This document shows, in pieces, positions 53,186 through 62,190 of a stretch of DNA of 64,000 bases; within the stretch, counting starts at the first letter, position 1; each line of letters begins with the position of its first letter. The notes below the pieces were generated by a model that did not search any database, had not been told where the DNA came from, and worked only from the letters and a program-made list of their open reading frames with translations. A program made the translations under genes and the position numbers. The stretch comes from Nocardia sp. BMG111209 (GTDB lineage Bacteria; Actinomycetota; Actinomycetes; Mycobacteriales; Mycobacteriaceae): positions 1,178,001 through 1,242,000 of the forward strand of contig NZ_KB907307.1 of assembly GCF_000381925.1 (NCBI RefSeq), given 5' to 3'.

Positions 53186-54273
53186 CCACCCGGGAGGTCC
53201 GGCTCGAGGATCCGGGTTCCGTTGCGGTGTACCGGTTTCCGACACCCGGACCGGAATCCGACGGCACCCTGGCCTGGACCTCGACCACCGCCGTCACCGT
53301 GCGGCTCGAGGCCGGTGGCCGCAGCGGTCTGGGCTGGACCTACAGCACCCCCGCGGCGGCCGCGATCATCCGGGACGAACTGCTGCCGATCCTGATCGGC
53401 CGCTCGCCCTGGGACATTCCGCAGTGCCGGCTCGAAATGCGCCGGGCCTGCCGCGATTTCGGCACCACCGGGGTCGTCGCGCAGGCGCTCAGCGCCGTCG
53501 ACATCGCGTTGTGGGATCTGAAGGCGCGGTTGCTGGACACCTCACTGGCACGGCTGCTGGGGGGCGTGCGCGCCGCCGCGCCGGTCTACGGCTCCGGCGG
53601 CTTCACCAATCTGCCCGACGAGGATCTCGACGAACAGATCACCTCCTGGCTGGCCGCCGGCTGTACCGCGGTCAAGATCAAGATCGGCCGCGACACCGCC
53701 CGCGACCTGGACCGCCTGGTGCGCGCCGCCGACCTCGTCACCGGCCGGGCCGAACTCATGGTCGACGCCGCCGGCGCCTACCCCACCGGATATGCCCGCC
53801 GGGTCGGGACCGCGCTGGACGAACTGGGTGTGACCTGGTTCGAGGAACCGGTGCGCAGCGAGGACCCGGCAGGCCTGGCGGTGGTCCGCGACGGTGTCGA
53901 ATGTGATGTCGCCGCAGGCGAATACATCTACGATCCGATGGGCGCCGCGGCCCTGCTCGACGTGGTGGACTGCCTGCAACTGGACGTCACCCGCTGCGGC
54001 GGGTACAGCGGATTCCTGGAATGCGCCGCACTGGCCGCCGCGCACGGCCTCGAGGTCTCCGCCCACTGCGCGCCCGCGCTGCACGCGCCGGTGGCCGCGG
54101 CCGTGCCCAATCTCCGGCACGTGGAATGGTTCATCGACCACGCCCGGCTCGAGCCGCTGCTCGTCGACGGCGTCCCCGAGGTCGTCGACGGCCTGCTGCC
54201 GCGCGCGGGCGAGCACGGTGACTGCGGTCACGGCATGACCATCGCGGCCAGTGCGGCGGAATTCCGGATCTGA
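53182..54273 (+). CDS. Enolase-superfamily (mandelate racemase/muconate lactonizing type) enzyme
   Basis: This 363-residue protein is a TIM-barrel of the enolase superfamily. The KxK base motif is TAVKIKIG, the metal ligands are Asp in LMVDAAGAY, Glu in WFEEPV and Glu in AAGEYI, and a His base candidate is in AHCAPALHAP. These enzymes abstract a proton next to a carboxylate; dehydration or racemisation of a sugar acid is typical. The start is TTG 53182, overlapping the stop of the 42-aa gene. The substrate cannot be told. Stress-promoter control of such an enzyme is unusual. Confidence 0.85.
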   Translation: MTTREVRLEDPGSVAVYRFPTPGPESDGTLAWTSTTAVTVRLEAGGRSGLGWTYSTPAAAAIIRDELLPILIGRSPWDIPQCRLEMRRACRDFGTTGVVAQALSAVDIALWDLKARLLDTSLARLLGGVRAAAPVYGSGGFTNLPDEDLDEQITSWLAAGCTAVKIKIGRDTARDLDRLVRAADLVTGRAELMVDAAGAYPTGYARRVGTALDELGVTWFEEPVRSEDPAGLAVVRDGVECDVAAGEYIYDPMGAAALLDVVDCLQLDVTRCGGYSGFLECAALAAAHGLEVSAHCAPALHAPVAAAVPNLRHVEWFIDHARLEPLLVDGVPEVVDGLLPRAGEHGDCGHGMTIAASAAEFRI

Positions 54274-54440
54274 GCCCGGCGCGGTCGCGGCGCCGATACC
54301 CGTGCCGGGCGTTCACGGATATCTCGGCCGCGGGCAGGCGTGCCGCGAGCATGGCTGGGTATCCTGACGAAAGTGTGGAAGAGCGATGTTCGCGATGTCC
54401 GTCCGGCGGGAGGGTCCGGGCAGCGAGGAGCGCAAGCGGT

Positions 54441-55400
54441 ATGAGCATCGAGTTCGACAGCACCAGCCTGGCGGCGACCGAGGAGTTCCTCAACCGGAAC
54501 TACACCACCATGCGGATCGGCAACGACACATCCGGCCCGGTCCGCAGCACGGTCGTCCGGGAGCGGCTGGGCGATGTGAACCTGGATCGGCTGGACCTCG
54601 GCTTCGACATGAGTTACGACGCCGAGCCGCTGGGCCGGATCTGCCTGTGCGAGGTCGAAACCGGCTGGGTGGAGGAGAACTACCACGACGCCGGCACCGA
54701 TTACTTCGGATCGGGTGAGATCGCCGTCCTGACCCCGCCGGATCTGCCGTATTCCGGGGTGATCCACACCGCTCGTTATCGCATCACCATGTTCGATCCG
54801 GCCGATCTCACGCGCGTCGCCGAGGTCGAGGCGGGCATTCCGGTGGAGTTGACCGGCCACCGGCCCGTCTCGGTCGCGGCCGGTCGGCGGCTGGCCGCGA
54901 CGCTCGCGCACCTGCGGCAGCTCGTCGGCGACTACAACGGGCAGGTGCCGCCGCTGGTGGCGGCGACCGCCACGCAGTTCCTCGCCGCCACCGTGCTGGA
55001 CACCTTCCCGAACACCGCGTCCGCGGAGCTGACCGCCACCGACCGGGCCGACGCGCATCCGGCCGCCCTGCGCCGGGCGCTGGCGTACATGGAGGGCCGG
55101 GTGCACGACGACATCGCGGTCGGCGATATCGCCGCGGCCGCCTACATCTCGGTGCGCGCCCTGCAATTGGCGTTCCGCCGCCATCTCGGCACCACGCCGA
55201 TGGCCCATCTGGCCCGCTTGCGGCTACAGGGCGCGCACGAACAACTCACCGACGGCAAGGGCGCGACCGTCTCGGCGATCGCGACCGACTGGGGATTCGG
55301 CCACCCCGGCCGGTTCGCCGCGCTGTACCGGCGGCACTACGGCCGCTCACCCGCCGCCACCCTCGGCGACCGGCCGGATCCGCCCGATACCGCCGGCTAG
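54441..55400 (+). CDS. AraC-family regulator (AraC-like ligand-binding N-terminus)
   Basis: This 319-residue regulator has a long N-terminal region (FDMSYDAEPLG, then GSGEIAVLTPPDLPYSG) of the AraC-binding-like type and a C-terminal AraC domain (VGDIAAAAYISVRALQLAFRRHLG and VSAIATDWGFGHPGRFAALYRR). ATG 54441 follows a GAGGAG site; the frame is open upstream but lower in third-base GC. Its likely target is not adjacent; it follows the enolase gene and converges with the aldo/keto reductase. Confidence 0.88.
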   Translation: MSIEFDSTSLAATEEFLNRNYTTMRIGNDTSGPVRSTVVRERLGDVNLDRLDLGFDMSYDAEPLGRICLCEVETGWVEENYHDAGTDYFGSGEIAVLTPPDLPYSGVIHTARYRITMFDPADLTRVAEVEAGIPVELTGHRPVSVAAGRRLAATLAHLRQLVGDYNGQVPPLVAATATQFLAATVLDTFPNTASAELTATDRADAHPAALRRALAYMEGRVHDDIAVGDIAAAAYISVRALQLAFRRHLGTTPMAHLARLRLQGAHEQLTDGKGATVSAIATDWGFGHPGRFAALYRRHYGRSPAATLGDRPDPPDTAG

Positions 55401-55409
55401 GTCCGCGCC

Positions 55410-56410
<1,001 letters not shown>

Positions 56411-56436
56411 ACCGTACGCGTCCCCCTCGCGACCGT

Positions 56437-56457
56437 CAAACCGAACAGTTCGGTTTG
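56437..56457. promoter_or_regulatory. TetR operator, site 2, perfect 21-bp palindrome
   Basis: CAAACCGAAC-A-GTTCGGTTTG. It ends 13 bases before the TetR start and its centre is 47 bp from that of site 1. The -10 (TAGACT) of the regulator gene follows directly. Confidence 0.9.
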
Positions 56458-56470
56458 CTAGACTGCCCGG

Positions 56471-57070
56471 ATGACCCCTCCGACCGGCCCGGACTCCACC
56501 CGCGATCGCATCCTGGCCGCGGCCAAGACCGAGTTCGCCGCGTACGGGATCGCCGGGGCGCGGGTGGATCGGATCGCCAAGGCGGCGAAGACGAGCAAGG
56601 AACGCGTCTACGCGTATTTCCGCAGCAAGGAGAACCTCTACCAGTACGTCGCCGCCCAGGAGCTGGCCGCGATCGCCGAGGCCACCCGGATGGATCCCAC
56701 CGATCTGCCGGCGTACGCGGGCCGCGTGCACGACTATTTCGCGGCCCACCCCGACAACCACCGCCTGATGCAGTGGGGGCAGCTGGAACTCACCGCCGAC
56801 GGTCCCGGCAATGCCACCACGGATACCGTGCACCGCAAGACCGAGCAGTTGCGCGAGGCGCAGCGGGCCGGGCACCTCGATCCCGCCTGGGATCCGCTCG
56901 ACATCCTGATGTTCGTCAACCAGCTCGCCACCGCCTGGGCGGGCCGGCCGGATCTGCTGCACCGGCCGGGTGCGGCGGCGCAACCCGCCGCCCGGCGGGC
57001 CGCGGTCGTCGCCGCGGTGCGCACCCTGTTCCCGCCCGCAGGGCCGGATTCCGGCCCCGACCTGGATTGA
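56471..57070 (+). CDS. TetR-family transcriptional regulator
   Basis: This 199-residue regulator has a helix-turn-helix at residues about 28-52 (ARVDRIAKAAKTSKERVYAYF) and a short TetR_C-type helical end. TAGACT ends 6 bases before the ATG and there is no ribosome site, so a leaderless mRNA is likely. A perfect 21-bp palindrome is just upstream and a second lies on the reductase side. It probably represses itself and the aldo/keto reductase. The MarR gene follows 4 bp on. Confidence 0.9.
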   Translation: MTPPTGPDSTRDRILAAAKTEFAAYGIAGARVDRIAKAAKTSKERVYAYFRSKENLYQYVAAQELAAIAEATRMDPTDLPAYAGRVHDYFAAHPDNHRLMQWGQLELTADGPGNATTDTVHRKTEQLREAQRAGHLDPAWDPLDILMFVNQLATAWAGRPDLLHRPGAAAQPAARRAAVVAAVRTLFPPAGPDSGPDLD

Positions 57071-57074
57071 GCCC

Positions 57075-57512
57075 ATGGTGATGGACGATGCGGGCACGGC
57101 CCGCGAACTGCGCCTGGTGACCGGACGGCTGGCGCGCCGGATCCGCCGGCTGGTGGTCGACGCCGACGAGGGGGTGGCCTTCCTCGAGCTGGCCGTCCTG
57201 CACCGGCTCGACCGCGACGGCCCGGCCTCCCCGGGATCACTGTCCTCGGACGAGGAGGTCACCACGCCCGCGATCGCCATGGTGCTGCGCCACCTCGAGG
57301 AACTGGGCCTGGTCGAGCGGACCCGGGATCCGGCCGACGGCCGCCGGGTCGTGGTGACCATCACCGAAACCGGCCGCCGCGGGCTGCGGACCCGCAACGA
57401 GGCCGTGGTCGCCCGCCTGCACGCGGTCCTGCGCGACGACCTCGACGAGGCCGAGTGCGCGGCGCTCGCCGCCGCCCTGCCGGTGCTCGGCAAGGTGGCC
57501 GGCCTGCTGTGA
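57075..57512 (+). CDS. MarR-family transcriptional regulator
   Basis: This 145-residue winged-helix protein has the MarR pattern EEVTTPAIAMVLRHLEELGLVERTRDPADGRRVVVTITETGR, residues about 60-102, and a C-terminal dimer helix ending in VLGKVAGLL. The start may be ATG 57075 or ATG 57081, 4-10 bp after the TetR stop, so the two regulators are co-transcribed. The palindromes at 57523-57551 lie directly after its stop and before the NTF2-like gene, which is a likely target. Confidence 0.9.
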   Translation: MVMDDAGTARELRLVTGRLARRIRRLVVDADEGVAFLELAVLHRLDRDGPASPGSLSSDEEVTTPAIAMVLRHLEELGLVERTRDPADGRRVVVTITETGRRGLRTRNEAVVARLHAVLRDDLDEAECAALAAALPVLGKVAGLL

Positions 57513-57522
57513 AAGCATTTGC

Positions 57523-57551
57523 CTAATCTGGATTAGATAACCTAATTTAGG
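57523..57551. promoter_or_regulatory. Candidate MarR operator pair
   Basis: CTAATC-TG-GATTAG (57523-57536) and CCTAATTTAGG (57541-57551) are two palindromes sharing CTAAT, in the 87 bp between the MarR gene and the NTF2-like gene. They probably control the latter. Confidence 0.65.
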
Positions 57552-57599
57552 TGCCGGTGCCGGATCTCCGGCGCCACCGTTCGCGAGAAAGTAGCCGCA

Positions 57600-58016
57600 G
57601 TGATCACCGCTACCTGGAAGCCGCTGGATCCCGACCTGGCCGCATTCCTCACCGCATTCGAAAGTAGTTCCGCCACACCGGAATCCGATCAGGGCGAGCA
57701 GTTCGCCGAACAGTTCGTCACCGCGGACCCCAACCGGGCGATCGTGGTCACCCGGGAGGCCCTCGTCGGTTCCCTGCCGATGCGCCGCCGCCTGTTCGAA
57801 TCGGCGGGGCTGGGGCACGCGGTCTGCGTGGCCTCCGCTCAGCTCGATCTCGACGAACACCACGCCCTCGTCACGACGGACTGGGACACCCCGCGCGCCG
57901 GGGCCGAACCGATCCGGCTCGAATCCACCTATCTGATCCGCCGCGACGACGAGGGCCCGCGAATCCTGGTCTACCTCAACCACCGTGACATCGTCGCCGT
58001 GCTCGGCGCACTGTGA
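57600..58016 (+). CDS. NTF2-like (SnoaL-type) hypothetical protein
   Basis: This 138-residue protein has an N-terminal helix, the FVTADPNRAIVVTREALVG pattern, and a beta-rich second half (DEHHALVTTDWDTPR, ESTYLIRRDDEGPRILVYLNHRD) that fits an NTF2-like fold, as seen in SnoaL and nuclear-transport-factor domains. GTG 57600 is used. Its role is unknown; it may bind or convert the small molecule that induces the MarR/TetR pair. Confidence 0.7.
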   Translation: MITATWKPLDPDLAAFLTAFESSSATPESDQGEQFAEQFVTADPNRAIVVTREALVGSLPMRRRLFESAGLGHAVCVASAQLDLDEHHALVTTDWDTPRAGAEPIRLESTYLIRRDDEGPRILVYLNHRDIVAVLGAL

Positions 58017-58076
58017 CCACGGTGCTCGGCGCACGGTGACCGGCCCGGCGCCGCATGACATTCCGGAAACGACGGT

Positions 58077-58101
58077 GGGTGGTGGCGCCGGGAGCGGGTA
58101 G
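58077..58101 (+). promoter_or_regulatory. SigB/SigF-type promoter of the 95-aa gene
   Basis: GGGT, 15 bp, GGGTAG; only 9 bases separate the -10 from the ATG at 58111, so the mRNA is probably leaderless. The downstream TCGCCGGAC is nearly repeated before the methyltransferase ATG at 61130. Confidence 0.6.
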
Positions 58102-58110
58102 TCGCCGGAC

Positions 58111-58398
58111 ATGCCGGAAATTCGAGAAGTAGTGCGATGCCGCCCGGGTCAGAACGCCCTGGCCCGCGGGTACTACGAATGCGATTGCGGCCGCGGTCAC
58201 TGGTGCCTCACCGAGGGCGGCGGACGGGAGATGCCGGCGTTGCCCGGGGAATGCCCCGGCGCCGAGTGGGTATTGCAACGCCTGACCCCGCACCCACCGC
58301 CGGACGCCGCGGTGCGGCCCGAGAACCCCTGGTATCCGGGCAGTTTCGACTCGAACGGAGGAAGGCATGCCCCAGCAGCAATGGAGCGACAAGCGTGA
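58111..58398 (+). CDS. Small Cys-containing hypothetical protein
   Basis: This 95-residue protein has Cys and Trp near its N-terminus (YYECDCGRGHWCLTEGG), a possible metal site, and a Pro-rich second half (RLTPHPPPDAAVRPENPWYPG). No family is recognised. It starts at ATG 58111 directly behind a SigB-type promoter and overlaps the next gene by 32 bases. It is probably a stress-induced small protein co-expressed with the Rho_N protein. Confidence 0.65.
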   Translation: MPEIREVVRCRPGQNALARGYYECDCGRGHWCLTEGGGREMPALPGECPGAEWVLQRLTPHPPPDAAVRPENPWYPGSFDSNGGRHAPAAMERQA

Positions 58399-58696
58399 GC
58401 GTCAGTACGAGCACATCAAGGATTCCGCGGAGGAGCGCGGGGCGAGCACCCGCCGCGCCGAGGAGATCGCCGCCCGGACGGTGAACAAGAATCGCGCCCG
58501 CAGCGGCGAATCGAAGACCGCGAGCCGCACGTCCGTCGAGGACATGTCGCCGCAGCGCCGCGGTGGTCTGCGCTCGGGGACCGACCGGCCCAAGGGACCG
58601 ACCCGCGACCAGCTCTACAACGAGGCCCGGCAGCGCAACATCGAGGGCCGATCGAAGATGACCAAGGGCGAACTGGCCCGCGCGCTCGGACGATAA
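58367..58696 (+). CDS. Small basic protein with Rho_N-like C-terminal domain
   Basis: This 109-residue protein has an N-terminal charged helix (WSDKRERQYEHIKDSAEERG), the TRRAEEIAARTVNKNRARSGE region common in actinobacterial plasmid-stabilisation-type proteins, and a C-terminal Rho_N/SAP-like segment (PTRDQLYNEARQRNIEGRSKMTKGELARALGR). It likely binds nucleic acid. The ATG at 58367 follows GGAGGAAGG and lies within the previous gene. The terminator hairpin at 58711 follows. Confidence 0.85.
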   Translation: MPQQQWSDKRERQYEHIKDSAEERGASTRRAEEIAARTVNKNRARSGESKTASRTSVEDMSPQRRGGLRSGTDRPKGPTRDQLYNEARQRNIEGRSKMTKGELARALGR

Positions 58697-58710
58697 CGCG
58701 GACGACACAC

Positions 58711-58742
58711 GGGGCCGGGTGGCATATTCGCCACCCGGCCCC
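58711..58742. terminator. Strong terminator hairpin between converging genes
   Basis: GGGGCCGGGTGGC and GCCACCCGGCCCC form a perfect 13-bp stem with loop ATATTC. It separates the Rho_N gene (ends 58696) from the convergent 103-aa gene (ends 58795) and can work in both directions. Confidence 0.85.
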
Positions 58743-58794
58743 GTTCCGTCCGCTCGCCGATCCCGCGCGGCGGTGCGCGGAATCGGCGAGCGCC

Positions 58795-59106
58795 TCAGCG
58801 GCGGCGCTGCACCCGGACCATCCGCCGGGCGGCCGGCCGCCGGCGGCGCGGCGCCCGGGATACGGGGGTGACGGATACCGGCTGCCCGCCGACCGGACTC
58901 CCGGCGGCGATCGCCGATCCCGGTTCCACCGGTTCGGGGAACTGCCGTTCCAGCTCCGCGAGCAGAATCGAGCGCCGATTCCCGTCGGGCTCGTCCGAGA
59001 TCTCCGCGTACGGCAACGGCCCGTACCGGACCGCGTGGACGAGCACGATATCGGCTACTCCGTCCGCGGTCGTGCGCATGAGACGCATACCCGGGTGGAT
59101 GTTCAT
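58795..59106 (-). CDS. Small basic hypothetical protein
   Basis: This 103-residue protein starts MNIHPGMRLMRTT. A small SH3-like beta domain is suggested by ADIVLVHAVRYGPLPYAEISD. The C-terminal third is very Arg-rich (RAPRRRRPAARRMVRVQRRR) and could bind nucleic acid. ATG 59106 has a GGAGAGGTGA site; the longer frame upstream is rejected because it covers the promoter. A SigB-like promoter lies at 59160-59184. Function unknown. Confidence 0.65.
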   Translation of the reverse strand: MNIHPGMRLMRTTADGVADIVLVHAVRYGPLPYAEISDEPDGNRRSILLAELERQFPEPVEPGSAIAAGSPVGGQPVSVTPVSRAPRRRRPAARRMVRVQRRR

Positions 59107-59159
59107 CGAGTCACCTCTCCTCGGGCCGAACAGCTCGGGCGTTCGATCACGTGCGCGGT

Positions 59160-59184
59160 TTACCCCGGTCCGCCGCGGACATGC
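59160..59184 (-). promoter_or_regulatory. SigB/SigF-type promoter of the 103-aa gene
   Basis: Minus strand GCAT, 15 bp, GGGTAA; 53 bp before the ATG. The remaining DNA up to 59403 holds the sigma-factor promoter, where I see no GGGTA motif. Confidence 0.5.
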
Positions 59185-59403
59185 GGAACGAGCAGGACAC
59201 GAGATCGTTGCGATGCCCCACCGGCGTGCCGCCGGGTGCCATGCTGGTGGTGCTGGTTGAACAGTCAGCCGCTGCTCGGGGCCGTACCGCTCTCGCACCG
59301 GCCCATACCGCCTTCCCGATCGTGCACGACCCTGCGGCGACTCCGCACTCTCGTGACAGTCAGGGGTTCGGGCGATCGGCCGGAGAAGGGACTCCCGGTC
59401 ACT

Positions 59404-60237
59404 ATGAACACCGGACGTAACGAGGGTCCGGCCGCACATCCCGCCCGCGGCCGCGACCCCTACGATCACCTCGAACCCGACCTGATCGCCCTGCACGCCA
59501 TGCCGTGGGAGCATCCGGACCGGGCCCGGTTACGTGCGCACGTCATCGACCGCTGTCTGCCGCTGGCCGACCATCTCGCCGCCCGGTATCGCGGCCGTGG
59601 CCAATCCTTCGACGATCTGCAACAGGTCGCGCGGGTCGGACTGGTCCTGGCCGTCGACCGCTACGACCCCGCGCGCGGCGATTCCTTCCTCGCCTTCGCG
59701 ATCCCCACCGTCACCGGGGAGTTGCGGCGCTACTTCCGCGACTACGGCTGGACCGTCCGGGTCCCGCGCCGGTTGCAGGATCTCCAGCAGAAGATCACCA
59801 CCGCCACCCCGCGCCTGGCCCAGCAACTGCGCCGCACCCCGACCCGTGAGGATCTCGCCGTCGACCTCGAGATCACCGCCGACGACGTGGATCAGGCGGC
59901 CCTCGGCGCCTACTGCTACCGCACCGAATCCCTCGAGGCGTTCGCCACCGACGACGAGGGCGTCGGCCCGCTGCCCGTCGGCGGCACACTCGCCGTCGAC
60001 GAGGACGGATACCAGCTGCTGGAGGACGCGCTCGCGGTCGCACCCCATCTGGAGACGTTGTCCGCCGACGACCGGCACGTGCTCATCCTGCGGTTCTACG
60101 CGCGGCTGTCCCAGCAGCAGATCGGCGAGATGCTGGGGATGTCCCAGGTCAAGGTGTCGCGCATCCTCGCCCGCATCCTCGGCGAGCTGCGCGACAACGC
60201 GCTCGCCGAGGTCGGCGCCGCGGAGGACGCGCCCTGA
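59404..60237 (+). CDS. SigB/SigF-family alternative sigma factor
   Basis: This 277-residue sigma factor of the SigF/SigB/SigG group has region 2 (LADHLAARYRGRGQSFDDLQQVARVGLVLAVDRYDP and FLAFAIPTVTGELRRYFRDYGW), region 3 (RLAQQLRRTPTREDLAVDL) and region 4 (VLILRFYARLSQQQIGEMLGMSQVKVSRILARIL). Members recognise GNNT, 14-16 bp, GGGTA promoters, which is the motif before many genes nearby. ATG 59404 is used; the frame upstream is not coding-like. No anti-sigma or anti-anti-sigma gene is adjacent, so its control must lie elsewhere. Confidence 0.93.
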   Translation: MNTGRNEGPAAHPARGRDPYDHLEPDLIALHAMPWEHPDRARLRAHVIDRCLPLADHLAARYRGRGQSFDDLQQVARVGLVLAVDRYDPARGDSFLAFAIPTVTGELRRYFRDYGWTVRVPRRLQDLQQKITTATPRLAQQLRRTPTREDLAVDLEITADDVDQAALGAYCYRTESLEAFATDDEGVGPLPVGGTLAVDEDGYQLLEDALAVAPHLETLSADDRHVLILRFYARLSQQQIGEMLGMSQVKVSRILARILGELRDNALAEVGAAEDAP

Positions 60238-60259
60238 ACGGGGCCGTCACCGGATCCGC

Positions 60260-60499
60260 TCATCCGGCCTCCGGGTCGGCGCGGCGCCGGCGGCGGTGGC
60301 TGGTGTCGCACAGGGGATAGCTGCCCGACCGGTGACAGGTGCAGATCGCGACCAGGAAACGGTCGCAACACAATTCGCGGCCGTCGGGGGCGATCAACCG
60401 TACCGGTCCCTCGATCAGGATCGGGCCGTCGGCGGTCATCGTCACCCGGCGCCGGGCCGAATCGGCCACGGCCGGTGACTCATCGGGGGTGGCCGGCAC
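60260..60499 (-). CDS. CDGSH iron-sulfur domain protein
   Basis: This 79-residue protein has the CDGSH [2Fe-2S] ligand pattern: CTCHRSGSYPLCDTSH, that is CxC, then Cys and His with the YPLCDTSH end. An N-terminal region (GPVRLIAPDGREL) adds beta strands. Such proteins carry electrons or clusters. It overlaps the methyltransferase gene by 20 bases and is the third gene of the oxygenase-methyltransferase-CDGSH operon. The tail is Arg-rich. Confidence 0.9.
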   Translation of the reverse strand: MPATPDESPAVADSARRRVTMTADGPILIEGPVRLIAPDGRELCCDRFLVAICTCHRSGSYPLCDTSHRRRRRADPEAG

Positions 60500-61130
60500 G
60501 GATCACCACCAATTCCTCGGCGCACTGGCCGGGTTCGATCACACCGGCCGCCGCCAGCCAGGCCGACCGGGAGCGCAGCACCGGACCGAAGGCGACCGTG
60601 CTGCGCGCCGCCACCACCGCGTCCAGTCCCCCGGCGGTGAGCATCTCGACCGTCAGCGCGGGATCCGCCAGGGCGGACTGCACGATGAGGCCCGCGCCGG
60701 ATTCCCGCAACAGCCGAGGTAGCAAGCGGCACAGCGGATCCAGCACCGATCGCCCGGTCGGCCCGGCCGCCCAGGCCCGCGCGGCGCGCCGGACGTCGTC
60801 GGCGGCGCAGGCGGGCACATAGGGCGGGTTGGCGAGCACCAGATCGTAGCGACCGCGGGGGTGGGTGTGCCGAATATCGCCGTGCAGCAACTCGACTCGG
60901 CCCCACCACCGCAGACTGTTCAGCCACACCGACAGCAGCGCCCGGCGCGAGATGTCCATCGCCGTCACCCGTCCGGCGCCGGACCGCAGCGCGGCGACGG
61001 TCAGCACACCGGAACCGGTACCCACGTCCAGGACCCGCCCACCCGCGGGGACGGCTGCGCCCGCGGCGGTCAGCAACATCGCGGTATCCGACTGTGGCCG
61101 GTAGACCCCCGGCGCACGAAACACGATCAT
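60480..61130 (-). CDS. HemK/MTQ2-like class I methyltransferase
   Basis: This 216-residue methyltransferase has motif I VLDVGTGSGVLTVAALRSG, the acidic MDISRRAL and NPPY (VLANPPYVPA), the motif of N-methyltransferases acting on glutamine or adenine amino groups. HemK-type enzymes methylate Gln in release factors, but it lacks their N-terminal domain and is short, like MTQ2. The ATG overlaps the stop of the oxygenase-like gene (ATGA). The overlap with a CDGSH gene suggests a dedicated partner substrate rather than a release factor. Confidence 0.88.
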   Translation of the reverse strand: MIVFRAPGVYRPQSDTAMLLTAAGAAVPAGGRVLDVGTGSGVLTVAALRSGAGRVTAMDISRRALLSVWLNSLRWWGRVELLHGDIRHTHPRGRYDLVLANPPYVPACAADDVRRAARAWAAGPTGRSVLDPLCRLLPRLLRESGAGLIVQSALADPALTVEMLTAGGLDAVVAARSTVAFGPVLRSRSAWLAAAGVIEPGQCAEELVVIRAGHPR

Positions 61131-62149
61131 GGTCGGCGACTACCCTGTGCCGCGGCATCCACCGCGGGCAGCGGTTCCCGCAGCGAACTGCGGCCCGCCG
61201 CCCAATGGTCCAGTAATTGCCGCGCCACCCGGCCCTCCAGTAATTCGGTGGCCTGAATTCCGAAGACCACCGAATCGAGCAGGCCCGGATCCTGCCGGAG
61301 CAGATCACCGATCACCGCGCGCATGACCTGTTCGTGCACGGCGTCCGCCACCACATGCTCGGCGTAGAACCGCACACAGGCGGGTGCGGCATCCCATCGC
61401 CGCAGGGTGTCGACCATGCGTTTCGACGCCGGGGAGGAGGTGATCTCGGTCGACGCGAAATGCCCGACCAGCGCACCCCGCCACCGCCGGTGCAATCCGA
61501 ACAGCGACATCATGTTCACCAGCGCGAGCATCGGCGCGGGAACGATATCCAGATAATGCAGATAGCCGGACTCCAGCCCGGCCCCGTCGAGCAGATCGGC
61601 GTACAACCGGGAATGCACCCGCTCCCCGTGCCCGCCGCCGAATTCGTCGAATTCCACCGCGACCAGCGCCGCCTTGGCGTCACCGTGCAGCCGGGGAATC
61701 ACCCAGGCATACGGATCCGCCTCCTTGAGGTGATAGATCGAGCGGTGCACGAAATATTCACGCAGCTGCCACCATTGCCCGTCCCGCCGGAGAAATGCGC
61801 CGACTCCCGTGGGTTCGGCGGGTTCGGACAACAATGCGGCGAGTTCCCGATCGAGATCGGCGCCCCCGGTCACGTCCCGGCGCAGGGCGTCGAGAAATCG
61901 TTGTTCCAGCCGGGCCCGAATCGTCAGCACCCGGATATCCCATTCCCGCTCCGGATCCACCGCCGCGAAACCGTGATAGTGCAATTCGTAACACAGGTGC
62001 AGCGCCAGGTGCAGATCGTCGCCGTAGGGATCCGCGTCCGGCACGGCAGGGTCCGCGGCGGCGGCCGTACCGTCGCGCAGCAGCGCCACGACCGCGGCGG
62101 ACAGCGGGCCGCGTGGGGCCGGCAGCGAAATCGGTGCAAACGTCGGCAT
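61127..62149 (-). CDS. Iron-containing redox enzyme, haem-oxygenase-like fold
   Basis: This 340-residue protein belongs to the haem-oxygenase-like diiron oxidase/oxygenase (HDO) group. Likely diiron ligands lie in VEFDEFGGGHGERVHS and in FYAEHVVADAVHEQ; another Glu/His set may be in the N-terminal HLCYELHYHG. Such enzymes use oxygen on amino acids or lipids. ATG 62149 lies 9 bases after a GGGTAG, so it is probably leaderless. It is the first of three overlapping genes. The substrate is unknown. Confidence 0.85.
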   Translation of the reverse strand: MPTFAPISLPAPRGPLSAAVVALLRDGTAAAADPAVPDADPYGDDLHLALHLCYELHYHGFAAVDPEREWDIRVLTIRARLEQRFLDALRRDVTGGADLDRELAALLSEPAEPTGVGAFLRRDGQWWQLREYFVHRSIYHLKEADPYAWVIPRLHGDAKAALVAVEFDEFGGGHGERVHSRLYADLLDGAGLESGYLHYLDIVPAPMLALVNMMSLFGLHRRWRGALVGHFASTEITSSPASKRMVDTLRRWDAAPACVRFYAEHVVADAVHEQVMRAVIGDLLRQDPGLLDSVVFGIQATELLEGRVARQLLDHWAAGRSSLREPLPAVDAAAQGSRRP

Positions 62150-62158
62150 ATCGCCCGA

Positions 62159-62183
62159 CTACCCCGCCGCACGCCGCCGACAC
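62159..62183 (-). promoter_or_regulatory. SigB/SigF-type promoter of the oxygenase-methyltransferase-CDGSH operon
   Basis: Minus strand GTGT, 15 bp, GGGTAG; 9 bases before the ATG at 62149. Confidence 0.75.
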
Positions 62184-62190
62184 AGGCCGC

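Noticed and set aside
54295..54300. ATACCC as a minus-strand stress promoter
   Set aside because: No minus-strand gene starts downstream of it.
61139..61144. GGGTAG (minus strand) 9 bases before the methyltransferase ATG
   Set aside because: It resembles the -10 at 58096 and 62159, but the -35 position is CGGT. It lies inside the coding end of the oxygenase-like gene, so I do not call it a promoter.
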